A stretch of DNA of 64,000 nt from Hydrogenophaga sp. 2FB (lineage in GTDB: Bacteria > Pseudomonadota > Gammaproteobacteria > Burkholderiales > Burkholderiaceae_C): the NCBI RefSeq assembly GCF_005503365.1, contig NZ_SCML01000002.1, positions 1 to 64,000 on the forward strand, read 5' to 3'. The notes beneath the pieces are model-generated. The model ran no database searches, was not told where the DNA came from, and saw only the letters and a program-made list of their open reading frames with translations. The translations under genes were made by a program, and so were the position numbers. How positions within the stretch are numbered: position 1 is the stretch's first letter; every line of letters starts with the position of its first letter. Shown one piece after another: positions 8,813 to 17,554 of this stretch.

Positions 8813-9564
8813 AAGAAATGCTCGGCTCCAATCTGTTCGTCCGCGAGCGGCAAACTGTCAATCTCACTACTGCAGGTGAGGCATACGCACTAGAGATCCG
8901 CGGCGCACTGGAGCGCATTTCGCAGGCCACGCTTGGCTTTCGCGCCAACCCGCGCGGGGGCACCCTGCAGCTTGCTGTGCTGCCGACCTTCGGCACGCGT
9001 TGGCTGGCGCCGCGCCTGGCCGGATTCTTCGCGGCCCACCCAGGTGTCACCGTGAATCTCACCACGCGCCTGGAGCCTTTCGATTTCCGTAGCGAGGGGC
9101 TCGACGCTGCCATCCACTTTGGCCCACGGGAGTGGCCAGGAGCGGAACTGGAACCGCTCATGTCGGAGACAGTGGTTCCGGCGTGTAGCCCCGCCTTCAA
9201 GCACGCGCACAAGCTCGCGAGGCCGGCAGACTTACTCGCGGCTCCCCTGCTGCACGTCTCCACCCGGCCCGACGCCTGGAGGGAGTGGTTCCAGGCAAAG
9301 GAGATTCCAGTGCAGGACGTGCAAGGCATGTTGGTCGACCAGTTCGCCATGGCGGCGCAAGCGGCTATTGCAGGACTAGGCGTCGCCCTGCTGCCCCGGT
9401 TCTTGATGGAGCCGGAGTTCAGCGGAGGGCAGCTGGTGCCGGCAATTGCACGCGGTGAAGTCGAAAGCGTGTCGCGCTAATACATGGTTTGGCCGGCGAA
9501 CCGTTCGAACCATCCCCCGCTTCAGGCCTTCGCCGCGTGGCTGAGACGCGAAGTGTTGTCTTGA
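8813..9564 (+). pseudogene. LysR-family regulator, truncated and with a nonsense codon
   Basis: The effector-binding part of a GcvA-type LysR regulator. The DNA-binding helix-turn-helix is missing: sequence starts at MLGSNLFVRERQTVNLTTAGEAY, just after the recognition helix, where the IS5-family element ends. The frame runs to TAA at 9478-9480, but in the same frame the classic LysR ending resumes at once (YMVWPANRSNHPP, then AFAAWLRREV) to a second stop at 9562. One base change of a Tyr codon to TAA therefore explains the stop. The protein cannot bind DNA. It probably once regulated the SDR and ligase genes that follow. Confidence 0.9.
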
Positions 9565-9580
9565 AGCGCGGCATGTTGCT

Positions 9581-10381
9581 CTAGAGCTTCACCATGTTGA
9601 TCAACCCACCATCCACCGGCAACACCGTCCCGTTCACGTAGCGCGACTCGTCCGACGCGAAAAACAGGCTCGCGTTCGCCACATCCCAGACCTCTCCTTG
9701 CTTCCCCGTGGGAGACATCGCATCACGCTTGCGCCACATCTCCTCGAGCTCGCCGCCGTACAGTTTCACGTTGTTCTGCTCGACGATGGGCGAACGGATC
9801 AAGCCGACAAGAACAACGTTGCTGCGAATTCCGACTGGGGCGTACTGGATGGCGATCTCGCGGGACATGGCGATCATGGCGGCCTTCGACGCCGCATAAG
9901 CGAACTTCGGGAACGGAATGGCTCGTTCGCCGTTGATCGAGCCGATGTTGACGATCGAGCCGGAGTTCTGCCGCTCCATGTGCGGGAGCGCGAATTTGGC
10001 GGTAAGGAACATGCTCTTCGCATTGACGTTCATCATGCGGTCCCATTGATCCTCGCCGTATTCCACCGGCCCGCCCGAATTGGTGATGCCGACATTGTTG
10101 TGCAGCACGTCCAGCTTTCCGAACTTGTCGACGCACGCCTGCACCATGGCGCGGCAGTCGTTGGACTTCGACACGTCAGCGCGGAATGGAACGCAATCCC
10201 CACCCTCTTCGCGGATCGCCGCGGCTGTCGCTGCGGCCAGGTCCAAATCGAGGTCGGCCGCTAGCACCCGCGCGCCCTCGCGCGCGTACAGGATCGCACA
10301 TGCCTTGCCGTTGCCGATTCCGTCGCCGCGTGTTCCCGCTCCGGTAACGATCGCGACCTTGCCCTCCAGCCTGTTGCCCAT
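9581..10381 (-). CDS. SDR-family oxidoreductase
   Basis: 266-residue classical short-chain dehydrogenase/reductase. The Rossmann nucleotide-binding motif is VTGAGTRGDGIGNGKA near residue 12, followed by ADLDLD, which fits NAD preference, then NNVG near residue 95 and the catalytic YAASK near residue 163. The C-terminal GTVLPVDGGLIN is typical of 3-oxoacyl or hydroxyacyl dehydrogenases. It lies 5 bp after the acyl-CoA synthetase gene on the same strand, so the two form an operon. A role in oxidising a hydroxyacyl-CoA or ring alcohol within the cluster is inferred; the substrate is unknown. Confidence 0.9.
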   Translation of the reverse strand: MGNRLEGKVAIVTGAGTRGDGIGNGKACAILYAREGARVLAADLDLDLAAATAAAIREEGGDCVPFRADVSKSNDCRAMVQACVDKFGKLDVLHNNVGITNSGGPVEYGEDQWDRMMNVNAKSMFLTAKFALPHMERQNSGSIVNIGSINGERAIPFPKFAYAASKAAMIAMSREIAIQYAPVGIRSNVVLVGLIRSPIVEQNNVKLYGGELEEMWRKRDAMSPTGKQGEVWDVANASLFFASDESRYVNGTVLPVDGGLINMVKL

Positions 10382-10386
10382 TGCGT

Positions 10387-11943
10387 TTACCCAACGCGCC
10401 GCTGCGCGCCCTCCCAGAACTTGTCCCGGATTTCGCGCTTGAGCACCTTGCCGTTCGGACTGCGCGGCAGCGTCGCGACAAAGTCAACTGTCTTCGGAGC
10501 GTGCACAGACCCGAGCTTGGACTTCACGAGCCGGATGATCTCGTCTTCAGTAGCTTGCGACGATGGCTTGAGCTGGATCACGGCCTTCACCGCTTCGCCC
10601 CATTTGTCGTCCGGCACGCCGATGACTGCGCAGTCCTCGACCGACGGATGCCCAGCGATCAGGTGTTCGACCTCCGCACTGAAGACGTTGAAGCCGCCGG
10701 TGACGATCATGTCCTTCTTGCGGTCGACGATGTAGACGAAGCCGCTCTCGTCTTTGTAGCCGACGTCGCCGGTGTGGTGCCAGCCGAACTTCGAGACTTC
10801 CTCCGTCGCCTGCGGGTTCTCGTAGTATCCGCCGAAGACCAGGTCGCCTCGGGCAACGATTTCTCCCCGCTCGCCCGGAGGAAGGATCGCTCCGTCGTCC
10901 GACATGATCTCCACTCGCTGACCGATCGTGGCGCGGCCGCAGCTCGACCATCGGTCGCTCCCAGCCGGTGCCGTGAGCAAGTCTCTCGTCGACAGGAACG
11001 TGAGGAACATGGGAGCCTCGGCCTGCCCAAACGACTGGCAAACCACTGGACCAAAAACTTCCATCGCCTCCTTGAACTTCGCCGGCGCCACAGGCGCAGC
11101 AGCAAGCACGATTGCTCGCAGCGATGAGTAGTCGAATTCCCGCACCCGCGGATGGGCGAGCATGCTGTAAAGGACAGTCGGCGGGATGTAGAAGTGCGTG
11201 ACTTTGTGTCGCTGAATGGCGTCGAGGATTCCGAGCGCATTCGCGGAAGGCAACACGACGTTTGTTGCGCCTTCAGCCATCATCATCAGCCCCACCACGC
11301 CAGCTCCGTGCGTCATGGGCGCTGCAACCAGGTGCACGGCTGGCCGGTCCGTCGGCAGGCATGTCCAGAATGCCTTGATCGCAGAATCCCACGTACGCTG
11401 GGTCCATCTGGCCGCCTTGGACAACCCGGTTGTGCCGCCTGTGGGGAACACCGTCTCGACTCGGGCAGGGTCATCCTGCGGTTCCGGTGCCGGCTCCGTT
11501 CCCCTGGCAATGAAGTCCTTCAGGCTCACGCCGACGCCCGCCTCGGCAGGCTCCTCGATGCACACGAAGTGCTGCAGCGTTGGCACGGCCTCGCGAAGCT
11601 CCTCCACTTGCGCGTTGAGTGAGGGATGGAAGAAGAGCACGGAGCACTTCGTTGTGCGCAGGAACGCCGCGTTGATGTGAACCGGGTTGCGCATGTTGAT
11701 GGGCACCCAGCGCGCGCCCGCGCGGAAGATTCCGATCATGGCGCAGAACGCTTTCGGGTCGTTTGGGCTGTAAACAGCGATGTTCGTGTCCGTGCAGCCT
11801 GAGACGTGCAAGCCGGCTGCAATCTGTCCGGCAAGCGCATCCACTTCTGCGTAGGTGTATGCGCCATTTCCGTCCGAGTCGACGAATGCCGTGCGGTCGG
11901 GGGCACTGCTCATGCCGCGCCGGAAGTAGTCGATCAGCCTCAT
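10387..11943 (-). CDS. AMP-forming acyl-CoA synthetase
   Basis: 518-residue ANL-superfamily ligase that would activate a carboxylic acid with ATP and CoA in the cytoplasm. The phosphate-binding motif is FPTGGTTGLSKAA, near residue 168. Further motifs are SFGQAEAP, HTGDVGYKDESGFVYIVDR with the ribose-binding Asp, and the C-terminal SPNGKVLKREIRDK with the catalytic Lys. It is first in a two-gene operon with the SDR and divergent from the Bug operon across a 172-bp promoter region. As the only ligase in the cluster it is the likely entry enzyme of the pathway. The substrate class, fatty or aromatic acid, cannot be told from sequence. Confidence 0.92.
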   Translation of the reverse strand: MRLIDYFRRGMSSAPDRTAFVDSDGNGAYTYAEVDALAGQIAAGLHVSGCTDTNIAVYSPNDPKAFCAMIGIFRAGARWVPINMRNPVHINAAFLRTTKCSVLFFHPSLNAQVEELREAVPTLQHFVCIEEPAEAGVGVSLKDFIARGTEPAPEPQDDPARVETVFPTGGTTGLSKAARWTQRTWDSAIKAFWTCLPTDRPAVHLVAAPMTHGAGVVGLMMMAEGATNVVLPSANALGILDAIQRHKVTHFYIPPTVLYSMLAHPRVREFDYSSLRAIVLAAAPVAPAKFKEAMEVFGPVVCQSFGQAEAPMFLTFLSTRDLLTAPAGSDRWSSCGRATIGQRVEIMSDDGAILPPGERGEIVARGDLVFGGYYENPQATEEVSKFGWHHTGDVGYKDESGFVYIVDRKKDMIVTGGFNVFSAEVEHLIAGHPSVEDCAVIGVPDDKWGEAVKAVIQLKPSSQATEDEIIRLVKSKLGSVHAPKTVDFVATLPRSPNGKVLKREIRDKFWEGAQRRVG

Positions 11944-12115
11944 GGGTGCATCCGCGCTAGGTTAGTACAGGTTAGTTGTAGTATATCTGACAGACTGGGC
12001 AAGTGTCTACGGGAAATTACTACTACAAGCTCCTTGCTGAATATGGTGGAATCCGAGCGTCTGGTCGTGTAACCGCCGCCGCCTTGAGTGCGTTGCGACC
12101 CACAGGAGATAACCC
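11944..12115. promoter_or_regulatory. Divergent promoter with inverted TTGTAGTA/TACTACAA boxes
   Basis: The region separates the ligase and Bug operons. TTGTAGTA (11976-11983) and its inverse TACTACAA (12021-12028) lie 37 bp apart, and GGTTAGT occurs twice just to the left. The half-sites share TTGTA with the palindromes at 16504-16522, so both may be bound by the MarR protein of the cluster. AGGAG precedes the Bug start. Binding is inferred only. Confidence 0.45.
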
Positions 12116-13093
12116 ATGAGACGACGTTCCCTTCTCGCGCTGCCCTTTGCGGCGGCCGCCCTCCCGATGCAGGCCTTTGCACAGGGCTCGTACCCGGACA
12201 AACCCATCAAGCTCATCGTTCCGTTCGCCCCGGGAACGGCATTGGACATCGTCGCGCGGCACGGGGCCGCAGGTGTCTCGGAAGAGCTCAAGGCTTCCGT
12301 GGTCGTTGAAAACAAGTTGGGAGCGTCGGGAGTCATCGGAACAGACGTGGTCGCCAAGGCCCCCGCAGATGGCTATACCCTGCTCTTCACAGCGCCTGCG
12401 CACTACATCAATCAGTTCGTCTTCGCATCGCTGCCGTTCGATACTGTCAAGGATTTCCGTCCCGTCACAAAGCTCAGCAACGCGCAGCTGGTGCTGGTCG
12501 TCGGCAAGAACTCGCCATTTTCGAACGTCAAGCAGGTGATTGAGTTCGCCAGGGCCAACCCGCGAAAGCTGCGCTACTCGTCCAGCGGCATCGGAGGCAC
12601 CATCCACTTGGCGTTCTCCCTCTTCAACCAGATGGCAGGGACACAGATCGAACACGTGCCATACACGAGCGGGGGTCAGGCGCTCACGGACGTGATCGCT
12701 GGACACGTCGACATCACGTTCACCGCCGTCGCCACGGCCCTGCCGCACGGAAAATCGGGCAACTTGAAACTGCTGGGGACCAGCGGCCTTCAGAGATCTC
12801 GCACGATGCCCGATGTGCCCACCATCTCCGAGGCCGCACTGCCTGGTTTCGAGCTCACCTCATGGGGCGGCACTCTCGCCGGCAAAGGCGTGCCTGACGC
12901 CATCGTCGAAAGACTCAATGCCGCATTCGTCAAGGTCGCACAGCAGCCTGAATTCCAGGCGAAGCTCGTCGCCGCTGGCGTGGAACCCGATCTTCTGCCG
13001 ACCGCGGCGTTCGCTCGCCAGATCGACGCAGAAGTGCCGAAGTGGAAGCGCTTGGTCGAAACGACCGGCGCAGCCCAAACCCAGAAGCAGTAA
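12116..13093 (+). CDS. Bug/TctC-family periplasmic solute-binding protein 1
   Basis: 325 residues with a signal peptide (MRRRSLLALPFAAAALPMQAFA, cleaved about residue 22) and the family opening YPDKPIKLIVPFAPG. Also visible are APADGYTLLF and RTMPDVPTISEA. Bug proteins bind small carboxylates in the periplasm and deliver them to tripartite carboxylate transporters or act as sensors. No TctA or TctB membrane subunits are present in the window, so its partner is elsewhere or it is an orphan receptor, which is common in Burkholderiales. The CAGGAG ribosome-binding site supports the start. First gene of a four-gene operon. Confidence 0.92.
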   Translation: MRRRSLLALPFAAAALPMQAFAQGSYPDKPIKLIVPFAPGTALDIVARHGAAGVSEELKASVVVENKLGASGVIGTDVVAKAPADGYTLLFTAPAHYINQFVFASLPFDTVKDFRPVTKLSNAQLVLVVGKNSPFSNVKQVIEFARANPRKLRYSSSGIGGTIHLAFSLFNQMAGTQIEHVPYTSGGQALTDVIAGHVDITFTAVATALPHGKSGNLKLLGTSGLQRSRTMPDVPTISEAALPGFELTSWGGTLAGKGVPDAIVERLNAAFVKVAQQPEFQAKLVAAGVEPDLLPTAAFARQIDAEVPKWKRLVETTGAAQTQKQ

Positions 13094-13118
13094 CCCGTCA
13101 CCAGCCAGGAGCCATTCG

Positions 13119-14087
13119 ATGAAAAGAGCCCTCATTGCCATGCTCGCCTCGGCGGGCCTCGCTTTCTGTCAGTTCGCCGCCGCGCAAGACAGCTTTCCTG
13201 CGCGTCCTGTGAAGATGATCGTTCCTTACCCGGCCGGCGGTGGCGGCGACATCCTGGCCCGCGCAATGGCCGAGGCATTCCAGAGAGCAACCGGACAGCC
13301 CATGGTCGTAGAGAATCGCGCTGGCGCCAACGGGATGATTGGCGCAGCCGCGTGCAAGAGCGCGGCGCCTGACGGATACACATACTGCCTGCCGGTATCT
13401 GATGTGATGGCGATCAACCCGCACATCTACAAGACGGTGCCTTACGATCCGGAGAAGGACTTCGCCGTCGTCGCCCCGATCGCTACCGTGGTGCTGGCGG
13501 TCGTCACTAACAGCTCCGTTCCCGCCGCGAACTTGAAAGAGTTCGCAGCCTGGACGCAGGCGAACAAGCAGAAGGCGAATTTCGCGACGTGGGGTGTGGG
13601 AAGTGCTGCCCACCTGGTGCTCGCCCAGTTCAACAAGTCCATGAATGCGAGCCTCACGAACGTTCCATATCCGGGTGTTCCGCAGATGCTGCAAGGAACT
13701 CTCTCGGGCGATGCGGCCGCGACCTTGCTGTTCTACGGTCCGATCGCGCAACACATCAACGAGGGCAAGCTCAAGCCGTTGGCCGTCCTGGCCGACAAGA
13801 GGTACCACGCACTTCCGAACGTGCCCACCGTGAGTGAGGCCGGCTTCACTTTCGCACCGACCGTCTATTACGGCGCCTATGCACCTGCGGGAACGCCGCC
13901 GACGATCCTCGCGAGAATGAACCAGCTCCTCACGACCGCGGCCGCCGACCCAGCGGTGATGAAGACAATGAATGCAGCTGGATTCGCTCCGCTGGTTGAA
14001 TCGCCGAAGGCGTTCTCCGAGCGAGTCGCCCGGGACCGTGCGGCCTGGGGCCCCATCGCAAAGTCGCTTGGCCTCTCGCTGGAGTAG
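13119..14087 (+). CDS. Bug/TctC-family periplasmic solute-binding protein 2
   Basis: 322-residue paralog of the preceding gene, 25 bp downstream. It has its own signal peptide (MKRALIAMLASAGLAFCQFAAAQ) and the motifs FPARPVKMIVPYPAGGGGD, ENRAGANGMIG, SAAPDGYTYCL and LPNVPTVSEAGF. The ATG is preceded by CAGGAG. The frame stays open upstream into the first Bug gene, but that part is not homologous. The two receptors are only moderately alike, so they may recognise different ligands of the same pathway, for example an acid and its metabolite. That reading is inferred. Confidence 0.92.
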   Translation: MKRALIAMLASAGLAFCQFAAAQDSFPARPVKMIVPYPAGGGGDILARAMAEAFQRATGQPMVVENRAGANGMIGAAACKSAAPDGYTYCLPVSDVMAINPHIYKTVPYDPEKDFAVVAPIATVVLAVVTNSSVPAANLKEFAAWTQANKQKANFATWGVGSAAHLVLAQFNKSMNASLTNVPYPGVPQMLQGTLSGDAAATLLFYGPIAQHINEGKLKPLAVLADKRYHALPNVPTVSEAGFTFAPTVYYGAYAPAGTPPTILARMNQLLTTAAADPAVMKTMNAAGFAPLVESPKAFSERVARDRAAWGPIAKSLGLSLE

Positions 14088-14111
14088 TCGCCCTGCCGTA
14101 AACTCCGACCC

Positions 14112-14657
14112 ATGGCAAGCAGTCCCCGAAGCCAAGCAAAGCTTGACAGCCCTGCGCCCGATGCTCCGCCATCGGCTGCAGAACTGAAGAGGCTCATTCA
14201 CAAAGGGCTCGTGCTGCACTTCATGCTGCAGCTGAGCCTGGGCGAAGACGCGGATACGCGGCTGACCACACGTTCCATGGGGCGGGTGCATCACCGTGTC
14301 GTGTACTTCGCTCACTTCACGCCTGGCATCACGGTGAGCGAACTGTTGTCCGTGCTTGGGGTGAAGCACCAGAACATCCAAGGTCCTCTGAAGCAGTTGA
14401 TCGAGGAGGGCTATATCCTGAGCCGTGCTTCCGAGCAGGATGGTCGTGTCAAGCGCCTGTATTGCTCGCGCAAGGGCGATAAGCTGCTTGAGTTTGTCTC
14501 GGCCGCCCAGCGTGAGCGCATCCAGCGTGCCTATGAATTGCTCACTCCGCAGGACGTCGAGAGCTACTTCAAGGTTATGTCCGCGATGCTCGGCCCTGAG
14601 CGACGCGAGTGGGTCCGCCGCTTGACGGAACTGGACGACCCGAGCGAGTCGGTGTGA
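14112..14657 (+). CDS. MarR-family transcriptional regulator
   Basis: 181 residues with the winged helix-turn-helix at about residues 70-140: FTPGITVSELLSVLGVKHQNIQGPLKQLIEEGYILSR and then the wing DGRVKRLYCSRKGDKL. MarR proteins are ligand-relieved repressors of catabolic and efflux genes. It lies between the Bug genes and the CMD gene and overlaps the latter by four bases (GTGA). Candidate operators with TTGTA half-sites occur in both divergent promoters of the cluster (11976-12028 and 16504-16522). An acyl-CoA or aromatic acid effector is plausible but not shown. Confidence 0.88.
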   Translation: MASSPRSQAKLDSPAPDAPPSAAELKRLIHKGLVLHFMLQLSLGEDADTRLTTRSMGRVHHRVVYFAHFTPGITVSELLSVLGVKHQNIQGPLKQLIEEGYILSRASEQDGRVKRLYCSRKGDKLLEFVSAAQRERIQRAYELLTPQDVESYFKVMSAMLGPERREWVRRLTELDDPSESV

Positions 14658-15220
14658 ACCGGCTGCCCTTCGTACCAGAGCAGCCGGAGGATCCCCGCGT
14701 GCGGGAAGTCTTCGAGCGTCTTCGCCGGCGCTGGCAGGGCGCCCCGGTACTCCACCTCTATCGGCTGATCGGCTGGGCCCCAGGCTTGCTGGGTCCGTGG
14801 ATGGACTTCGCGCATGCGCTTCGCTTCAAGACCGTTTCACCCGCCGATGTCCGCGAACTGATGATCGTGCGGTCCGGCCAGTTGGCGCAATCGGAATACG
14901 AGTGGAAGCATCACTGGGCGGCCGCTCTCTCCGAAGGAGTGTCCGAAGCGAAGCTGCAGGCACTGGACGAATGGCAATCGAGTAGGCTTTTCGACGAGCG
15001 TGAGCGCGCCGTATTGGCACTTGCGGAGGACACTGCCTGCCGCGTCGGCGCGACTGCCGAAACGATGAACGCCCTAAAGGCTGAGTTCCCGCACGAGCAG
15101 GTTGCGGAACTGGTAATGATCGCCGGCTTCTACGCCGGCGTTGCACGCATCGCGAACTCGCTGGGAGTCCCGCTCGAGCCTGGGTTCGAGACTATGACGC
15201 CGCGGGACGAGACGAAGTAG
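14654..15220 (+). CDS. Carboxymuconolactone-decarboxylase-family protein
   Basis: 188 residues with a GTG start that overlaps the MarR stop as GTGA; a longer frame inside marR is less likely. The CMD/AhpD fold is recognised from RELMIVRSGQLAQSEYEWKHH near residue 74 and the C-terminal FPHEQVAELVMIAGFYAGVARIANSLG. The usual AhpD Cys-x-x-Cys pair is absent, since the equivalent stretch reads SEYEWKHH, so peroxidase activity is unlikely. Such proteins often sit in aromatic or alicyclic acid degradation clusters, where their reaction is usually unknown. Confidence 0.85.
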   Translation: MNRLPFVPEQPEDPRVREVFERLRRRWQGAPVLHLYRLIGWAPGLLGPWMDFAHALRFKTVSPADVRELMIVRSGQLAQSEYEWKHHWAAALSEGVSEAKLQALDEWQSSRLFDERERAVLALAEDTACRVGATAETMNALKAEFPHEQVAELVMIAGFYAGVARIANSLGVPLEPGFETMTPRDETK

Positions 15221-15226
15221 CGGCTG

Positions 15227-16480
15227 TTAAGCGCGCTCGTAGATGGCAACTGCGCTGACGGCCTCCTCGAGGCCGATGATGCCTCCGCCGTTTTGTTGCA
15301 ATCCGATCCGCGCATCGCGGACTTGGCGCTCACCGGCCTCACCGCGCAATTGCGTCACCAGCTCATGGCACATGGACAGGCCGGTGGCCCCAATCGGGTG
15401 ACCTTTTGATACCAACCCGCCGGAGGTGTTCACGGCGACCGCTCCATCGACGGCCGTCGCGCCGGAGGCGACGAAGGGGCCCCCCTCTCCTTCGGGACAA
15501 AAGCGCATCATCTCCGTTTGGTAGATCTCGCAGAAGGAAGTCGCGTCGTGGACCTCAGCAACGTCGACGTCAGCTGGCGCGAGGCCCGCGAGTTCATAAG
15601 CCCGGTCCGCGGCAGCCCTCGAGAGCCCGGGCTCGCGTTCGCCGCGATACTTTCCACCCGACAGCGTGAGCGCGCGAATCTTTACCGCCCGCTCGCGAAC
15701 CTCCGGCAGCTGGCTGGCGAGGAAGCGCTCCGAGCACAAGACTGCCGCAGCCGCGCCATCCCCCACGGGAGCACACATCGCACGCGTCAGCGGGTCGGAT
15801 ACCATGCGGTCCGCCAACACCTGCTGGGGAGTCATCGCGAATCGGTACTGCGCCAACGGGTTCAGGCTGCCATAGGTGTGGCTCTTGGCACAGGCTGCTG
15901 CGATCTGCTCGCGCGTTGTCCCGTAAAGCTTCATATGCAGGCGTGCTTGCATGGAGTAGGTATCCATCGCCACGGACCGATCGGGCGAGGGATCGAACGG
16001 CTGGCCCAGCCGCTCACCGATCTGCTTGTAGTGTTCGAGCCACTCCTGCGGATCGAGCTGGTCGGCGCCCTTGCCGAACTCGGGAAGGATGGCGGCAGGG
16101 TTTGCCTCGTCGTACAGCTTCTCCACCCCAACGGCGATGGTGACCTCGGCGTCCCCTGCGCGGATTTCCTTGTACGCCCCAGACAGGGCGAGGCTGCCGG
16201 TCGCACAGGCGCCTTCGACGTTCACGACAGGGGCTCGATCGCGAAACAGTCCTTCGCGTACCAGCGGAATGAACGAAACATTGCCACGCACGAGCGGCTG
16301 TCCCCAGTAGTGCATCACGCAATTGCCGAACCACGCCGCCTCGATGACCTGCGGATCACCCAGGCCTGCGTCCCGGACGGCTCCGAGATAAGCCTCGCGC
16401 GTGAGTTGCTTGAAGCCCTTGTCTGGCCAACGGCGGAAGGGAGTCGAGTACGTCCCGATGATGTAAACGGCTTCTGCCAC
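15227..16480 (-). CDS. SCP2-type thiolase / acetyl-CoA acetyltransferase family
   Basis: 417 residues. The nucleophilic Cys is in VEGACATGS near residue 91; HDATSFCEI near residue 310 and GGLVSKGHPIGATG near residue 355 supply the other active-site segments. The lack of the classical C-terminal CxGxG places it with SCP-x-like thiolases, which cleave or condense branched or cyclic beta-ketoacyl-CoAs. It is convergent with the MarR-CMD operon and divergent from the FAH gene. Within the cluster it would perform the thiolytic step after the ligase, dehydrogenase and SDR reactions. The beta-oxidation-like pathway is inferred. Confidence 0.88.
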   Translation of the reverse strand: MAEAVYIIGTYSTPFRRWPDKGFKQLTREAYLGAVRDAGLGDPQVIEAAWFGNCVMHYWGQPLVRGNVSFIPLVREGLFRDRAPVVNVEGACATGSLALSGAYKEIRAGDAEVTIAVGVEKLYDEANPAAILPEFGKGADQLDPQEWLEHYKQIGERLGQPFDPSPDRSVAMDTYSMQARLHMKLYGTTREQIAAACAKSHTYGSLNPLAQYRFAMTPQQVLADRMVSDPLTRAMCAPVGDGAAAAVLCSERFLASQLPEVRERAVKIRALTLSGGKYRGEREPGLSRAAADRAYELAGLAPADVDVAEVHDATSFCEIYQTEMMRFCPEGEGGPFVASGATAVDGAVAVNTSGGLVSKGHPIGATGLSMCHELVTQLRGEAGERQVRDARIGLQQNGGGIIGLEEAVSAVAIYERA

Positions 16481-16503
16481 GGTGCTACTCTCCTGCCAAT
16501 TGA

Positions 16504-16522
16504 TACAACTAGATTGTACAAT
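16504..16522. promoter_or_regulatory. Candidate MarR operator in thiolase/FAH promoter
   Basis: TACAA-CTAGA-TTGTA (16504-16518) is a perfect inverted repeat and overlaps a second perfect palindrome, ATTGTACAAT (16513-16522). Both sit in the short divergent gap between the thiolase and FAH genes. The spacing suits a MarR or LysR dimer. Confidence 0.5.
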
Positions 16523-16547
16523 GTACGCGTCAAATGAGACAGGCCCT

Positions 16548-17534
16548 ATGAAGCTATGTACGTTTCAGGTTTCCACCGCGCTAGGCGATGTCCGGCGGGT
16601 CGGCCTCGTGCATGGGGACTTGATCATCGACGCGACGGCAGCGCGAATCTCGCTTCTGGAACGCACCCTGACACCGGATGCGGCCGTGCGCGTAGGCGCG
16701 GCGCAAGTTCCTGCAGAGATGACATCCCTGATCGGCTCGGGCTCAGCAGCCTTGGACTGGGCCGCTGAGGCGTTCGAGCATGTCCTCGAAAGCGGTAAGG
16801 AATACACCAGCGCGCGTTTGTCGATCGCCTACTCGTCGAAAGCGGTTCGACTTCTTGCGCCACTCCCGCGGCCGCCGGGCATCGCCTGCTTCATCACTTG
16901 GGCTGCCCACATCGACGACAGCCGGGACAAGGGGTTCTCGATGCTTCAGTTTCCGGAGCGCGGCAGCGATATGCGCGCGTACTACAAGGCCAATCCGGAT
17001 GCGGTCGAAGCGCCCGGAACAATCATCCGCCGGCCAGAGTACGCGAGCGAAATGGACGTCGAATGCGAACTCGCCGCTGTAATAGGCGTCGGGGGCAAAG
17101 ACCTCACGCCCGATCAGGCCCGCGCTGCCATTATGGGATACACCATCTTCAACGACGTGAGTTACCGCGAAATCCAACGCAAGGAAATGGCATTCGGGCT
17201 CGGACCGACCAAGGGGAAGGATGCAGACCACAGCAATGTCCTCGGGCCTTGGCTGGTCACTGCCGACGAGGTCGGCGACCCGCAGGATCTCGGCATGTCA
17301 TTCGTGGTCAATGGCAGCACGATCGCCTCCTACCACACATCGAAGATGGCTTGGGACTTCGCCGATCTCGTGTCCTATCTCTCGCGCGCGCAGACGCTGC
17401 GTCCCGGACAGATCGTAACCAGCGGCGCGTTCCCCGGCGGCTGCGGCCTTGATGCAGGAATGGTGCTCAAAGCTGGCGACATCGTCGAGATGCGCGTCGA
17501 CAAGCTCGGCACGCTCGTGAGCACCATCGGCTAA
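16548..17534 (+). CDS. Fumarylacetoacetate hydrolase family protein
   Basis: 328 residues from the ATG at 16548 (MKLCTFQ), with AGG seven bases upstream; an ATG at 16521 would add nine residues but overlaps the operator. The metal-binding signature is visible as EMDVECELAAVIG, followed by GYTIFNDVSYREIQRKEM and GPWLVT. FAH-family enzymes hydrolyse or decarboxylate carbon-carbon bonds of acylpyruvates and ring-cleavage products with Mg or Mn. Followed after 20 bp by the bicupin gene, so both are one operon. A substrate downstream of aromatic ring opening is plausible but unproven. Confidence 0.88.
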   Translation: MKLCTFQVSTALGDVRRVGLVHGDLIIDATAARISLLERTLTPDAAVRVGAAQVPAEMTSLIGSGSAALDWAAEAFEHVLESGKEYTSARLSIAYSSKAVRLLAPLPRPPGIACFITWAAHIDDSRDKGFSMLQFPERGSDMRAYYKANPDAVEAPGTIIRRPEYASEMDVECELAAVIGVGGKDLTPDQARAAIMGYTIFNDVSYREIQRKEMAFGLGPTKGKDADHSNVLGPWLVTADEVGDPQDLGMSFVVNGSTIASYHTSKMAWDFADLVSYLSRAQTLRPGQIVTSGAFPGGCGLDAGMVLKAGDIVEMRVDKLGTLVSTIG

Positions 17535-17554
17535 TAGCAAAGAAGGAGCAGGGC

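Noticed and set aside
13098..14381. Long minus-strand open frame opposite the second Bug gene
   Set aside because: It is an antisense shadow in G+C-rich DNA. The plus strand has clear Bug motifs and a signal peptide, and this frame has no family features.
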